A stretch of 64,000 bases of DNA from Streptomyces cylindrosporus (GCF_022698165.1 NZ_JALDAY010000009.1:1-64000); one strand, 5' to 3'. Positions 50,155-58,532 are shown, counted from the first letter of the stretch. Notes: a model not told the origin generated them from the letters alone. Numbers and translations: made by a program.

Positions 50155-50799
50155 GTGCCCATCACCATCGGCCGTCGTGGCAGTGCCCTGTGGCAAGCGT
50201 GTGCGGATCTTGCCCGTGACCGTTATGAACGCGACTACCAGGCCCGTATAGCACCGTCCCCCGACCTCTTCATCGCGCTGTGCGCGAGCGGTATGGGCGG
50301 GGGTGCGGACGTGACGCCGTCGGCCTGCGCGGGGCTCACCTACGGCGGGAAGCGGCGGCTCCTCATCGAGAACTACCTCGGGGACACCGCCGCCGACGTC
50401 ATCGGCCGGCGCACCGGCGTGAGCTGTGAGCCGACCAGCATCGTCGAGGTCGGACCGCTGGCCGCCGCCAACGAGGGCTCCGGCCTCGAACTGCTGCGGA
50501 TGCTCCCCGCGCTCTGCTGGTGCAACGGCGCGGAGTTCGCGCTGTGCACGATCACGCGCCCGCTGTCCGTCATGCTGGCCCGGATCGGTGTCGACTTCGT
50601 CCCGCTGGCCGATGCCCGCGAGGACCTGCTGCCCGAGGAGCAGCGGGGCCACTGGGGGACGTACTACGACACGGCCCCCCAGGCCGGTTACGTCGACCTG
50701 CGCCGCTTCGGCGCGGAGATCTCCCAGCGGGCGGAGATGGGCTATCACCTCGCCGTGACCTGGGGCCAGGGGGCGACCGCCCCGGCGGGTGCGCGGTGA
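50155..50799 (+). CDS. Thermostable hemolysin-family protein (GNAT-like fold)
   Basis: A 214-aa protein whose pattern matches the T_hemolysin domain: ARDRYERDYQARIAPSPDLF, LLIENYLGDTAADVI, SIVEVGPLAAANEGSG, FALCTITRPLSVMLARIG, LADAREDLLPEE and HWGTYYDTAPQAGYVDL. Despite the name, these proteins are related in fold to acyl- and AHL-synthase acyltransferases (from memory), have no signal peptide and are often encoded with an AMP ligase and an SDR. The function here is unproven; acyl transfer from the ligase at 42 kb is a reasonable hypothesis. GTG start with GGAGG upstream. It is a single gene under a palindromic operator. Confidence 0.78.
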   Translation: MPITIGRRGSALWQACADLARDRYERDYQARIAPSPDLFIALCASGMGGGADVTPSACAGLTYGGKRRLLIENYLGDTAADVIGRRTGVSCEPTSIVEVGPLAAANEGSGLELLRMLPALCWCNGAEFALCTITRPLSVMLARIGVDFVPLADAREDLLPEEQRGHWGTYYDTAPQAGYVDLRRFGAEISQRAEMGYHLAVTWGQGATAPAGAR

Positions 50800-50851
50800 C
50801 CGCGGTCCCCGTCGCGACGGCCGCCGAGGTCACGGCGGGGATCACGGCAGA

Positions 50852-50901
50852 CGGCTGCGGCAGTGCCACGGGTGGCCGCTCCCGCGATACTGCCGCAGCC
50901 G
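50852..50901. terminator. Bidirectional hairpin between convergent genes
   Basis: CGGCTGCGGCAGT (50852-50864) pairs with ACTGCCGCAGCCG (50889-50901) around a 24-base loop, between the T_hemolysin-family gene (stop 50799) and the ABM-domain gene (stop 50934). Confidence 0.75.
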
Positions 50902-50933
50902 GGTCCTTCAATACCGCCTGACCGCGCGTCGCG

Positions 50934-51224
50934 TCAGTGGGCGTGCTCCTCGACCAGGTCGTACAGGTCGGCGTCCGGGGTCGCGAGGCCCGCGAGGGCG
51001 CGCACCCGAGTCCTGAACTCCTCGCTCTGCACCGCCTTCTTGTGCGATTCGGCGGCATCCCACCGGGCGGTCTCCACGAACACATCCGGCTTGCTCAGCG
51101 ACCGGAACATCTCATGCCCGAGGAAACCCGGCTGGGCCCGCATGAACTCGCTGACCCCGGCGATCGCGCGCCGGAAGTCGGCCACGTCGCCCGTCACCGT
51201 GAACTTGTTGATCAGAGTCACCAT
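50934..51224 (-). CDS. ABM-domain monooxygenase/cyclase
   Basis: A 96-aa ferredoxin-like protein of the antibiotic biosynthesis monooxygenase type: MVTLINKFTVTGDVADFRRA, FMRAQPGFLGHEMFRSL, FVETARWDAAESHKKAV. Members such as ActVA-ORF6 and TcmH oxidise phenols to quinones without metal or flavin; others act as cyclases. It is the last gene of the long minus-strand operon that starts with the FAD monooxygenase at 56139. A likely role is quinone formation in the aromatic core. Confidence 0.82.
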   Translation of the reverse strand: MVTLINKFTVTGDVADFRRAIAGVSEFMRAQPGFLGHEMFRSLSKPDVFVETARWDAAESHKKAVQSEEFRTRVRALAGLATPDADLYDLVEEHAH

Positions 51225-51257
51225 GGTTGTGCTCCCTGTCTGTTCGCCTGTTCCGCT

Positions 51258-52745
51258 CTACTGCGTGAGCAGGTCCTGGAGGAACTCCCGCAACTCGGTG
51301 CGCCGGACCTTCCCGCTGCCAGTCCGGGTGATCTCCGTGACCTCCCGGATGTGCCGGATGCGCTGGAAGTACGGCAGCTCCTCGTTCACCTGCGCCGCGA
51401 TCGCCTCCAGCGCGCTCTGGCCCGTCACCCCCTTCGGTACGACCAGGGCCCCCGCCACGGCGCCGCTGAACCGGTCCGGGCAGTCGACGACCACGCAGTC
51501 CGCCACGGCGGGATGCCCGAGCAGGACCCGCTCGACCTCGTTGGGCGACACCAGCCAGTTGTCGCACTTGAAGACGTCCTTGAGCCGGTCGACGACGAAC
51601 AGGTAGCCGTCGCTGTCCAGGTAGCCGACGTCACCGGTGTTGAACCACCCCTCGTCGTCCAGGGCCGAGCCGTCGCTCTCGCCGAGGTAGCCCCGCATGA
51701 GCTGGGGGCCGCGCACCTGGATCTCGCCCCGCGTGCCCGGCTCCAGCAGCTTGCGCGTGACCAGGTCCACGATCCGGCACTCGGCGCCGGGCACCGTCGG
51801 CCCGCACGACCCCGGCTTCGGCCGGTGCGGCCGGTCGCAGTGGGTCATGGGGGAGGTCTCGGCCAGGCCGTACCCCTGCAGGACGGGGATCCCGAACTGG
51901 TCGCTCAGCGCCCGCGTCGCGGACACCGGCAGCGCGGAGCCGCCGGAGAACACCGCCCGCACGGTCTTCAGGCGCAGTCCGGGCAGGACCGGATCGGCGG
52001 CCAGCCGGCTCAGCCGCATCGGCAGGCTGTAGTAGACGTTCGCGCGGACGGCGTTGGCGGTATGCACCGAGGCCGCCAGGTCGGGGTCCGTGCACAGCAC
52101 CTGGGTGGCGCCCGCGTGCAGCGCGGAGTTGAGGTGCATCGGATGGTAGGTCGGCAGGTGGTTGACCGTGACCGAGCCGGAGACCAGGCCGTGAGCCCAC
52201 ACCGTCTGTGCGGCGTTGACGGCCAGGTTGTCGTGGGTCTGCCGAACTCCCTTCGGGGCGCCGGTCGTTCCGCTGGTGAAGTGGATGGTGGCCACGTCGT
52301 CGGGCTGCACGGGCGGAGCCGACCGCAGCGGCGGCGCGTCCCACAGCTCCTCCCCGTCCAGGCCCAGTACGGGCACCCCGGCGGGCAGCCGGCCCGCGAG
52401 CGCGGCCGGGGCGATCACCAACTCGGCACCGCTCGCGGCGAGCAGATGCGCGATCCCCTCCTCGCGCAGCAGGGGGATGACGGGGACGACGACGTTGCCC
52501 GCGCGCAGCGTCCCGTAGTAGGCGACGGCGAAGGCCGGGCTCAGCACGGAGGCGATCGCCACGATCCGGCCGGGGCCGCCGACCAGGGACCGGACGCGCT
52601 CGGCGCACCGGTCCACCCGGCGGTCCAGCTCCGCGAAGTCGAGCAGTTCGCCGCGGTCCGTGCGGATCGCCGTACCGCCCGGGTCGGCCGCCGCCGCCCG
52701 GCGCGGCAGGTCGTCCAGGCGCGCCACGCTGTCAAGCACGCGCAC
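51258..52745 (-). CDS. Acyl-CoA ligase of the MtmL/PokL type
   Basis: A 495-aa AMP-forming ligase: HFTSGTTGAPKGVRQTHDN, QGYGLAETSPMTHCD, WFNTGDVGYLDSDGYLFVVD and the C-terminal catalytic Lys in RTGSGKVRRTELREFL. Ligases of this class occur in aureolic acid and polyketomycin-type clusters, where they are tied to late cyclisation or starter handling (established for the family only in part). It overlaps the aromatase gene by 14 bp, so the two are made together. It differs from the second ligase of the island at 42 kb. Confidence 0.87.
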   Translation of the reverse strand: MRVLDSVARLDDLPRRAAAADPGGTAIRTDRGELLDFAELDRRVDRCAERVRSLVGGPGRIVAIASVLSPAFAVAYYGTLRAGNVVVPVIPLLREEGIAHLLAASGAELVIAPAALAGRLPAGVPVLGLDGEELWDAPPLRSAPPVQPDDVATIHFTSGTTGAPKGVRQTHDNLAVNAAQTVWAHGLVSGSVTVNHLPTYHPMHLNSALHAGATQVLCTDPDLAASVHTANAVRANVYYSLPMRLSRLAADPVLPGLRLKTVRAVFSGGSALPVSATRALSDQFGIPVLQGYGLAETSPMTHCDRPHRPKPGSCGPTVPGAECRIVDLVTRKLLEPGTRGEIQVRGPQLMRGYLGESDGSALDDEGWFNTGDVGYLDSDGYLFVVDRLKDVFKCDNWLVSPNEVERVLLGHPAVADCVVVDCPDRFSGAVAGALVVPKGVTGQSALEAIAAQVNEELPYFQRIRHIREVTEITRTGSGKVRRTELREFLQDLLTQ

Positions 52746-53664
52746 GCTCCTCCGCGTACTCCTTGGACAGGCGCAGGTTGGTCATGCTGTTGGTGCTGAG
52801 CACCCGGCGCAGGTAGCGGCGGGCGTCCTCGACCGTGGTGCCCTCGCCCAGCACCGGCAGCGCCGCCGGCTTGATCACCGCGACATGGCGGGACTCGACG
52901 ACGACCCCCTCCCGGGTCTCGGTGAACAGCCAGTGGCCGGTGTGCGCGTCGAGCAGGGCGGGCAGGCCGATCTGCTTGTAGACGATCTTCGTGTGCGGGA
53001 AGCAGATCCGTACCGACCGCGTGGTGTGCGGGGCGCCGTCCGAGGTGGTGGTGTCCATGTCGAAGAACTGGATGTTCGGCACGTCCTCGGTCATGTCGAT
53101 CCGCGACACGTGCGTGAGCCGCTCCGGCCAGCGGTCGGCCTCGTACAGGATCCGGTACGCGTCTTCGGCCGAGCCCGCGGCGAACAGCGGGTCCCGGAAG
53201 TCAACGACCAGGTCGGCCAGTTGGTGGCGGTTTGCGGCGGCCTGCGTGACGGTGCGCAGCAGGTCGAGCCGGGCGCCCTCGGCGCGGGCGGCGGCCTTCG
53301 GGTCGGCCAGGGCGGAGGCGTCCTGGCGCAGTTCGACCTCGGTGCGGTCCTCGGATACCGGGTGCAGCACCCACGCGCCGCTCACCCCGGCGAGGGTCGA
53401 GCCGGGGGCGTCCTCGAACTCGATCCGCAGCCCGCCCGGATCCAGCGACCGGTGCTGGGTCCGCGACCACACCTCCTCCGCGCCGGTGATGCTCCAGATC
53501 GTCACGGAGTCCTCGCCCGTGCCGCGCGCGGTGCGTTCGGCGTGCACGACCGTGGGCGACAGGTAGGAGAGCGGATCGGGGTCGGCGATCAGGTCGAAGA
53601 CGAGGTCGGCGGGGGCGTCGACGGCGACCGTCTCACCGGCACGGGTGATTTCGGTGTTGACCAC
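52732..53664 (-). CDS. Two-domain polyketide aromatase/cyclase (SRPBCC fold)
   Basis: A 310-aa didomain aromatase, two START-like halves: residues about 1-150 (VDAPADLVFDLIADPDPLSY, DSVTIWSITGAEEVWSRTQH) and 155-310 (FAAGSAEDAYRILYEADRWP, NIQFFDMDTTTSDGAPHT). Such didomain enzymes (OxyK/MtmQ class) aromatise the first ring of C-9-reduced chains, which agrees with the ketoreductase gene next door. ATG 53664; the stop lies inside the ligase gene start. No residues are obviously missing. Confidence 0.9.
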   Translation of the reverse strand: MVNTEITRAGETVAVDAPADLVFDLIADPDPLSYLSPTVVHAERTARGTGEDSVTIWSITGAEEVWSRTQHRSLDPGGLRIEFEDAPGSTLAGVSGAWVLHPVSEDRTEVELRQDASALADPKAAARAEGARLDLLRTVTQAAANRHQLADLVVDFRDPLFAAGSAEDAYRILYEADRWPERLTHVSRIDMTEDVPNIQFFDMDTTTSDGAPHTTRSVRICFPHTKIVYKQIGLPALLDAHTGHWLFTETREGVVVESRHVAVIKPAALPVLGEGTTVEDARRYLRRVLSTNSMTNLRLSKEYAEERARA

Positions 53665-53714
53665 AGTGTTCCTTCCGAGTGGGAGCGACGGACCGGCTGG
53701 GGCGTACGGCTGGG

Positions 53715-54470
53715 TCAGCCGCGCCCGACCAGAGAGACCAGCTCGCCGGTGATGTTGCGGTTGGCCGGTGAGCAGTAGAAGACGATGAGCCGGGCGACCT
53801 CCTCGGGCGTCCCGAGCCGCCCGGTGGGCATCGCCGCGGCGGCCCGTTCCAGGACGGCCGAGGGCAGCGCCCGCAAGGCGTCCTCGGTGGTGGTGAGCCC
53901 GGGACTGACGACGTTCACGAGGACGTCGTCGGGCCCCGCGTCGCGGGCGAGGCTGAGCGCGAAACCGTGCAGCGCCGCCTTCGCCGCCGTGTAGATCTCC
54001 TGGCCGGCCTGCCCGCGCGTGGCCAGGTGCGAGGAGATCAGAGCGATCCGGCCGTGGCCCCGGTCGCGCATACCGGCGAGCGCCGTCTGCACAGTGCGGA
54101 GGGTGGCGGTCAGGTTGTCGCGCAGGACCGCGCTCCAGTCCGCCGGGTCGAGGTGTTCGAACCCGGGTTCCGGTCGCCGCGCGGGCCGCCGTACCGCGTT
54201 CGCCACCAGGACGTCGACCTGGCCGAAGTGCCGCTCCACGGCCGGGACCAGGTCCTCGACCGAGCCGGGGTCGGCCAGGTCGTAGCGCACCGCGAGCGCC
54301 CGCTCGGGCCCGCCCAGCTCCGCCACGAGGCCGTCCGCGTCGTCCTGGGCGGCGGCGAAGGTCAGCGCGACCCGCGCGCCCTCGGCGGCGAAGGCGCGCA
54401 CGGTGGCCGCCCCGATGCCGCGGGTGCCGCCGGTGACCACGACGACCTGGTCCTTCAGTTGGAGATCCAC
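53715..54470 (-). CDS. Polyketide ketoreductase (SDR)
   Basis: A 251-aa classical SDR: VTGGTRGIGAATVRAFAAEG, VANAVRRPARR, ALISSHLA (Ser), YTAAKAAL (YxxxK) and NRNITGELVSLVGRG at the end. In this context it is the ketoreductase that reduces one carbonyl of the nascent poly-beta-ketone, usually C-9, before first-ring aromatisation. It sits between the aromatase (50 bp) and the large FAD monooxygenase (14 bp) in one operon. Confidence 0.88.
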   Translation of the reverse strand: MDLQLKDQVVVVTGGTRGIGAATVRAFAAEGARVALTFAAAQDDADGLVAELGGPERALAVRYDLADPGSVEDLVPAVERHFGQVDVLVANAVRRPARRPEPGFEHLDPADWSAVLRDNLTATLRTVQTALAGMRDRGHGRIALISSHLATRGQAGQEIYTAAKAALHGFALSLARDAGPDDVLVNVVSPGLTTTEDALRALPSAVLERAAAAMPTGRLGTPEEVARLIVFYCSPANRNITGELVSLVGRG

Positions 54471-54483
54471 GACCGCTCCTCAG

Positions 54484-56139
54484 TCAGGTCAGCGATGCCG
54501 GTTCGGTCACGTCAGCCGTGTCGGTCAGCCGCAGTGGCGCCAGTGCTCCGGTGAGTGCCTCCCGGGTCAGCGACCGGCCGCGGGCGAGTACGTAGCCGTC
54601 CGGCCGCACCAGCAGCCAGCCGCCCGCGGCCAGCCCGAGCCGGCGCCCGACCCGGCCGCCGGCGTCGGGGATCACCGCGGGGTCCGCAGAGGCGGCGTCG
54701 GGGGTGACCCGCAGCACCGACAACCAGGCCCCGTGGGCGCGTTCGGCGTGCCGCGCGGTCTCCCCGACGCCCGGATCGGCGGTGTCCGGGGCCACGAGCA
54801 GCAGCCAGCGCGGTGTGCGCAGCGCCGCGAGGAGCGCGGGCCAGCCCCCGTCCACCAGGTCCGCCTCGGTGACCTCGCAGACCCGGGCACCCGGCCTGGG
54901 GCCCGTACCGCCGTGATCCCCGGACGGCGACAGGGACCCGGTCGCGTACGACAGCAGCAGGCCGGACATCCCGCCGAGCATCTCCCGCTGCATCCGTCGG
55001 CGGACCGGCGCCACCCGGCTCACCACACCGAAGATCACCGGCAGCGCCAGGTCGGTGAATCGGCTGCGCAGTTCGATCATCCGCGTGGCCTGCCGGGCGG
55101 AGTCGAGCAGCGCCCGGCCGACCGGAACCCGTTCGGCGCTGTAGCTGTCGAGCAACTCGGGGCGGGCGTGGCCGTCGACCACCATCGCGAGCTTCCAGCT
55201 CAGGTTCACGGCCTCCTGGATCCCGGTGTTCATGCCCTGGCCCGAGGCCGGACTGTGCACGTGCGCCGCGTCCCCCGCGACCAGGCATCGCCCCACGCGC
55301 ATGGCCGGGACCATCCGCTGCTGCGCGGTGAACCGCGACACCCAGGTCGGCGTCCCGATCCGTACCGCCGCGCCGATGCCGTAGCTCAGTTTGCGCGCGA
55401 AACGGTCGGCGAGGCGGTCGGGGTCGCCGTCGTAGTCGACGTCCGCGGTGTCGAGCAGCCGCCAGCGGCCGTCGGCGAGCGGGACCGCCATCAGGGTGCC
55501 GCCCCGGGTGCGCACCCAGTAGATGCTGTTGGGCGGCAGGTCGGTGGTCATCGGCGCGTCGGCGAGCAGCCAGGTCTGCTGGGCCTCGCCGGTCAGCGGC
55601 AGGTCCAGGATCTTGCGTACAGTGCTGTGCCCGCCGTCGCAGCCGACCAGCCACGGCACGGACAGGGTTTCGGTGCTGCCGTCCGGGCGGCCGAGGGTGA
55701 CGGCGACGTGCTCGTCGTCCTGCTCCAGGTGCTCCAGGCGCGTGCCCCACTCGACGGGCACCCCGAGGTCGGCCAGGGCCCCCCGGAAGACGTCCTCGGT
55801 GGCGGTCTGCTCGATCGCCAGGGTGAAGGGGAAACGGGTCGGCATCGTCGAGTAGTCGGCGTCCAGCCGCGCCAGCCGGCGGCCGTCCTGGAACAGGGTG
55901 AACGCCCGGATCTCCTGGCCGCGCTTGATCATCGCCTGCACCAGGCCCATCTGGTCGTACAGTTCGAGCGTCCGCGGGTGGGTGGCGATGGCGCGGCTGG
56001 TGGCGACGGGTTCGCCGCGCGCCTCGATCAGCCGTACGGCGACACCGCGGCGGACGAGTTCGTGCGCTGCGGCGAGCCCGACCGGTCCGGCGCCCACCAC
56101 GAGTACCTGCGGAGGTCGCGCTTCTGGCGTCCGTGACAT
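54484..56139 (-). CDS. FAD-dependent aromatic hydroxylase (PheA/TfdB family, 551 aa)
   Basis: A group A flavoprotein with VLVVGAGPVGLAAAHELVRR at the N-terminus, LVGCDGGHSTVRKILD in the middle, CLVAGDAAHVHSPASGQGMN near residue 290 and a C-terminal thioredoxin-like domain (GWLLVRPDGYVLARG). Relatives include MtmOI/OxyS-like hydroxylases. It is the first gene of a five-gene operon (hydroxylase, ketoreductase, aromatase, ligase, ABM protein), and a SARP-type triplet faces it 120 bp upstream. Which carbon it oxidises is not determinable from sequence. Confidence 0.9.
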   Translation of the reverse strand: MSRTPEARPPQVLVVGAGPVGLAAAHELVRRGVAVRLIEARGEPVATSRAIATHPRTLELYDQMGLVQAMIKRGQEIRAFTLFQDGRRLARLDADYSTMPTRFPFTLAIEQTATEDVFRGALADLGVPVEWGTRLEHLEQDDEHVAVTLGRPDGSTETLSVPWLVGCDGGHSTVRKILDLPLTGEAQQTWLLADAPMTTDLPPNSIYWVRTRGGTLMAVPLADGRWRLLDTADVDYDGDPDRLADRFARKLSYGIGAAVRIGTPTWVSRFTAQQRMVPAMRVGRCLVAGDAAHVHSPASGQGMNTGIQEAVNLSWKLAMVVDGHARPELLDSYSAERVPVGRALLDSARQATRMIELRSRFTDLALPVIFGVVSRVAPVRRRMQREMLGGMSGLLLSYATGSLSPSGDHGGTGPRPGARVCEVTEADLVDGGWPALLAALRTPRWLLLVAPDTADPGVGETARHAERAHGAWLSVLRVTPDAASADPAVIPDAGGRVGRRLGLAAGGWLLVRPDGYVLARGRSLTREALTGALAPLRLTDTADVTEPASLT

Positions 56140-56257
56140 CTGTTCCCCTCCCGAGGGCGGCGGCCGGTGTGTCTGCTGACGGCTTTCCGGTGGCGACGGT
56201 GCTCGTCAGGCTCGGTCGTGGTGCCGCCGGGCCGTCCGCCGTCAGCTTGATCGGCCC

Positions 56258-56286
56258 GCCTTGAGTCGGTCTCGACGCCTGGTGGA
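56258..56286 (-). promoter_or_regulatory. SARP-type operator before the hydroxylase/ketoreductase operon
   Basis: On the minus strand TCCACCA (56286-56280), TCGAGAC (56275-56269) and TCAAGGC (56264-56258) stand 11 bp apart. The two inner heptamers are close to the classical TCGAGCG form. Confidence 0.55.
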
Positions 56287-56328
56287 CGGGCGCGTTGGCC
56301 ATGTGCCCGAAGACCGTGGCCGCTTCGG

Positions 56329-56357
56329 TCCACGCCCCCTCCAGCGCCTCTTGAGCC
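56329..56357 (+). promoter_or_regulatory. SARP-type operator before the small ORF/FAD monooxygenase unit
   Basis: TCCACGC (56329), TCCAGCG (56340) and TTGAGCC (56351) at exact 11-bp period, facing the plus-strand genes and only 43 bp from the operator on the other strand. Confidence 0.5.
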
Positions 56358-56378
56358 GGGCCGGGAAACGTGTTGGTC

Positions 56379-56540
56379 ATGCGAATGACCAGGAATGGAT
56401 TCCTCCGCCGGTCGGTACGCCGGCTGGGACGTGTCCTCGGGGACGGGCTGATCGCGCTGGGGCTGACCGCCGGGCTGATGCCCCCGGACCTCTGCACCTG
56501 GACCGGAGCGGTCGAGAGCGGGAATGAGGAGGTTCGATGA
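56379..56540 (+). CDS. Small unknown protein, 53 aa, coupled to FAD monooxygenase
   Basis: The frame begins MRMTRNGFLRRSVRRLGRVL and then has a hydrophobic stretch LIALGLTAGLMPPDLCTW. Its stop overlaps the start of the FAD monooxygenase as ATGA. There is no strong ribosome-binding site upstream and I recognise no family. The basic, amphipathic N-terminus could associate with membrane, or the frame may only couple translation. The neighbouring operator places it first in a SARP-controlled unit, which supports it being transcribed. Confidence 0.45.
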   Translation: MRMTRNGFLRRSVRRLGRVLGDGLIALGLTAGLMPPDLCTWTGAVESGNEEVR

Positions 56541-58024
56541 GCACCGATGTCGTGGTGGTGGGCGGTGGCCCGGTGGGGCTCATGCTCGCCGCCGAACTGC
56601 GGCTGGGCGGCGCCGGGGTGGTCCTCCTGGAACGGCTCTCCGAGCCGAGCAGACACTCCCGCGCCTTCCGCATGCAGGCCCGGATGCTGGACGTGCTCTC
56701 CCAGCGCGGTCTGCTCGAACAGTTCACCGACGGCAACCGGACCTGGCCCAAGGCCCATTTCGCGGGCCTGGAACCCCTCCTGGACTTCGCACACCTCGGC
56801 AACGAGCACCCGTACGCCCTGCTGATCCCCCAGGCACGTACGGAGGAACTGCTGGAGAAGCACGCGCTGGCCCTCGGGGTGGAGATCCGGCGGGGCCACC
56901 GGCTGACCGGCCTCGACGACGCGCCCGACGCGGCGGTGTGCACGGTCGAGTCACCGGCAGGGGAGTACCGGCTCGACTGCTCGTACGTCGTGGGGTGCGA
57001 CGGCGGCCGCAGCACCGTCAGGAAGCTCGGCGGCGTCGGCTTCACCGGGTCCACGCCCACGGTCCGTGCGCTGCTGGGCGACGTGGAACTCGCCGACCCC
57101 GGTCAACTGCCCAACGGCGTACCGGGAACCATGCGCACGCCCGCCGGGCTGCTCATGGCGATCTCGGTGCAGCCCGGCGTGACCCGGGTGCTCACCACCG
57201 AGTTCGTGGCGCCGGAGCCGGGGTCCGAGCGGCAGCCGGTGACCCTGGACGAACTGCGCTCCACCGTGCGCCGGATCACCGGCCGCAGCATCGGCCTCGA
57301 CCGGCCGCAGTGGCTGTCGCGGTTCACCGACACCACCCGGCTTGCCGATCGGTACCGCTCGGGCCGGGTGCTGCTCGCGGGCGACGCGGCCCATGTGCAT
57401 TTCCCCATCGGCGCGCAAGGCCTGAACCTGGGGCTGGGCGACGCCGTGAACCTCGGCTGGAAGCTCGCCGCCGTGATCGCGGGCTGGGCACCACCGGGTC
57501 TGCTGGCCACCTACGAGGCGGAACGCCGCCCCGTCGCGCAGCGGGTGCTGCGCGAGACGCGGGTGCAACTCGCCCTCATGGACAGCGACCCCAAGGTCGA
57601 CCCGCTGCGCGAGACCTTCTCCGAACTGCTCGCCCTGCCCGCCGTCAACAGCCGTCTCGCGCACGAGACGACGGGCCTGGACGTGCGCTACGAGCTGCCG
57701 CCCGGCCGCTACACCCACGAGGTCCTCGGCCGCCCCTGCCCGCCGCTCACCGGGTCGGTCCGCGACGAGACCAACGCGTTGCTGCGGGCAGGTCGCGGCG
57801 TCCTGATCCTGCCGGACGGCCTGGAGCGGGCGGCGACGGCCGCGGCGGGATGGCGGCACCGGGTGGGCGTGGTCGAGGCCAAGGGCCCGGGGCTGCTGCT
57901 GCGGCCGGACGGGCACGTGGTGTGGACGACGCCGGGGCCGGGCGTTCCCGAGGGAGACGCGGTCCTTGAGCTCGCCGACGCGCTGGCGCGCTGGTTCGGG
58001 GCTGAGACCTCGGCCCAGCGGTGA
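56537..58024 (+). CDS. FAD-dependent polyketide hydroxylase (PgaE/TcmG family, 495 aa)
   Basis: A group A flavoprotein: VVVVGGGPVGLMLAAELRLG, YVVGCDGGRSTVRKLGG and RVLLAGDAAHVHFPIGAQGL, GLNLGLGDAVNLGWKLAAV, then a thioredoxin-like C-terminal domain (GLLLRPDGHVVWTT). The group includes PgaE, TcmG and OxyL-like enzymes that hydroxylate or epoxidise angular positions. GAGGAGG lies 6 nt before the ATG. It is divergent from the 551-aa hydroxylase and followed by a convergent small gene; a purine-rich repetitive stretch fills 58025-58182. Confidence 0.9.
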   Translation: MSTDVVVVGGGPVGLMLAAELRLGGAGVVLLERLSEPSRHSRAFRMQARMLDVLSQRGLLEQFTDGNRTWPKAHFAGLEPLLDFAHLGNEHPYALLIPQARTEELLEKHALALGVEIRRGHRLTGLDDAPDAAVCTVESPAGEYRLDCSYVVGCDGGRSTVRKLGGVGFTGSTPTVRALLGDVELADPGQLPNGVPGTMRTPAGLLMAISVQPGVTRVLTTEFVAPEPGSERQPVTLDELRSTVRRITGRSIGLDRPQWLSRFTDTTRLADRYRSGRVLLAGDAAHVHFPIGAQGLNLGLGDAVNLGWKLAAVIAGWAPPGLLATYEAERRPVAQRVLRETRVQLALMDSDPKVDPLRETFSELLALPAVNSRLAHETTGLDVRYELPPGRYTHEVLGRPCPPLTGSVRDETNALLRAGRGVLILPDGLERAATAAAGWRHRVGVVEAKGPGLLLRPDGHVVWTTPGPGVPEGDAVLELADALARWFGAETSAQR

Positions 58025-58182
58025 CCCGTGCCGGGCGAGAGGGCTGGGTGAGAGGGCTGGGCGCTGAGGCCGGGGGAGAGGGCAGAGCGATGGGGCCGGC
58101 CGACCGGGCGGGGTGAAAGGGCGGGGCGCAGGGAGCGGAGCGCAAGGGCTGGGGGCGGCCACCCCAGTCCTCCCGGCTCGGC

Positions 58183-58470
58183 TCAGTCGGCCGCGCGCGT
58201 GCCGGTGAAGGCGATCGACATCAGCGTGGCCTTGGCCTTGCCCGTCATCGTGTCGCCGGCGACCGTCGCGCCGCACTTGACCTTCAGCTTGATCGGTTCG
58301 GTGATCCTGGCGACGAACTTGATCTCGTCGCCGTTGAGTTGACCGTCCTCTATCGGCGTGCCGTTCAGCTCGCCGGTGAGGGCGCCCGACGCCGTGTCGA
58401 GCACCAGCTCGGCCTGCTGCTCGCCGGCGGGGGTGTCGAACGTGATGGTCCAGGTGCCGTCCACTGCCAT
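58183..58470 (-). CDS. Small beta-rich protein of unknown function, 95 aa
   Basis: A 95-aa protein starting MAVDGTWTITFDTPAGEQQA and running through alternating strands (LVLDTASGALTGELNGTPIE, DEIKFVARITEP, GDTMTGKAKATLM). The pattern suggests a small antiparallel beta barrel without catalytic motif or signal peptide. Start at ATG 58470 with GAAGGGA upstream; an in-frame extension to 58605 runs through four tandem GGATC repeats and is unlikely. It is the last intact gene before the decayed right end of the island. Ligand binding is a guess; function unknown. Confidence 0.7.
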   Translation of the reverse strand: MAVDGTWTITFDTPAGEQQAELVLDTASGALTGELNGTPIEDGQLNGDEIKFVARITEPIKLKVKCGATVAGDTMTGKAKATLMSIAFTGTRAAD

Positions 58471-58496
58471 GGCAGGTTGTTCCCTTCGTGTCGGAT

Positions 58497-58532
58497 GGAT
58501 CCCTCGGATCGTTCGGATCACTTGGATCGCTC
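58497..58532. repeat. Four tandem 9-bp repeats upstream of the 95-aa gene
   Basis: GGATCCCTC, GGATCGTTC, GGATCACTT and GGATCGCTC follow one another without gaps, 27-62 bp upstream of the minus-strand start at 58470. It may be an operator array or simple slippage. Confidence 0.5.

Noticed and set aside
50155..50799. Secreted hemolysin toxin
   Set aside because: No signal peptide or membrane-active region; the family name is historical and the fold looks like an acyltransferase.
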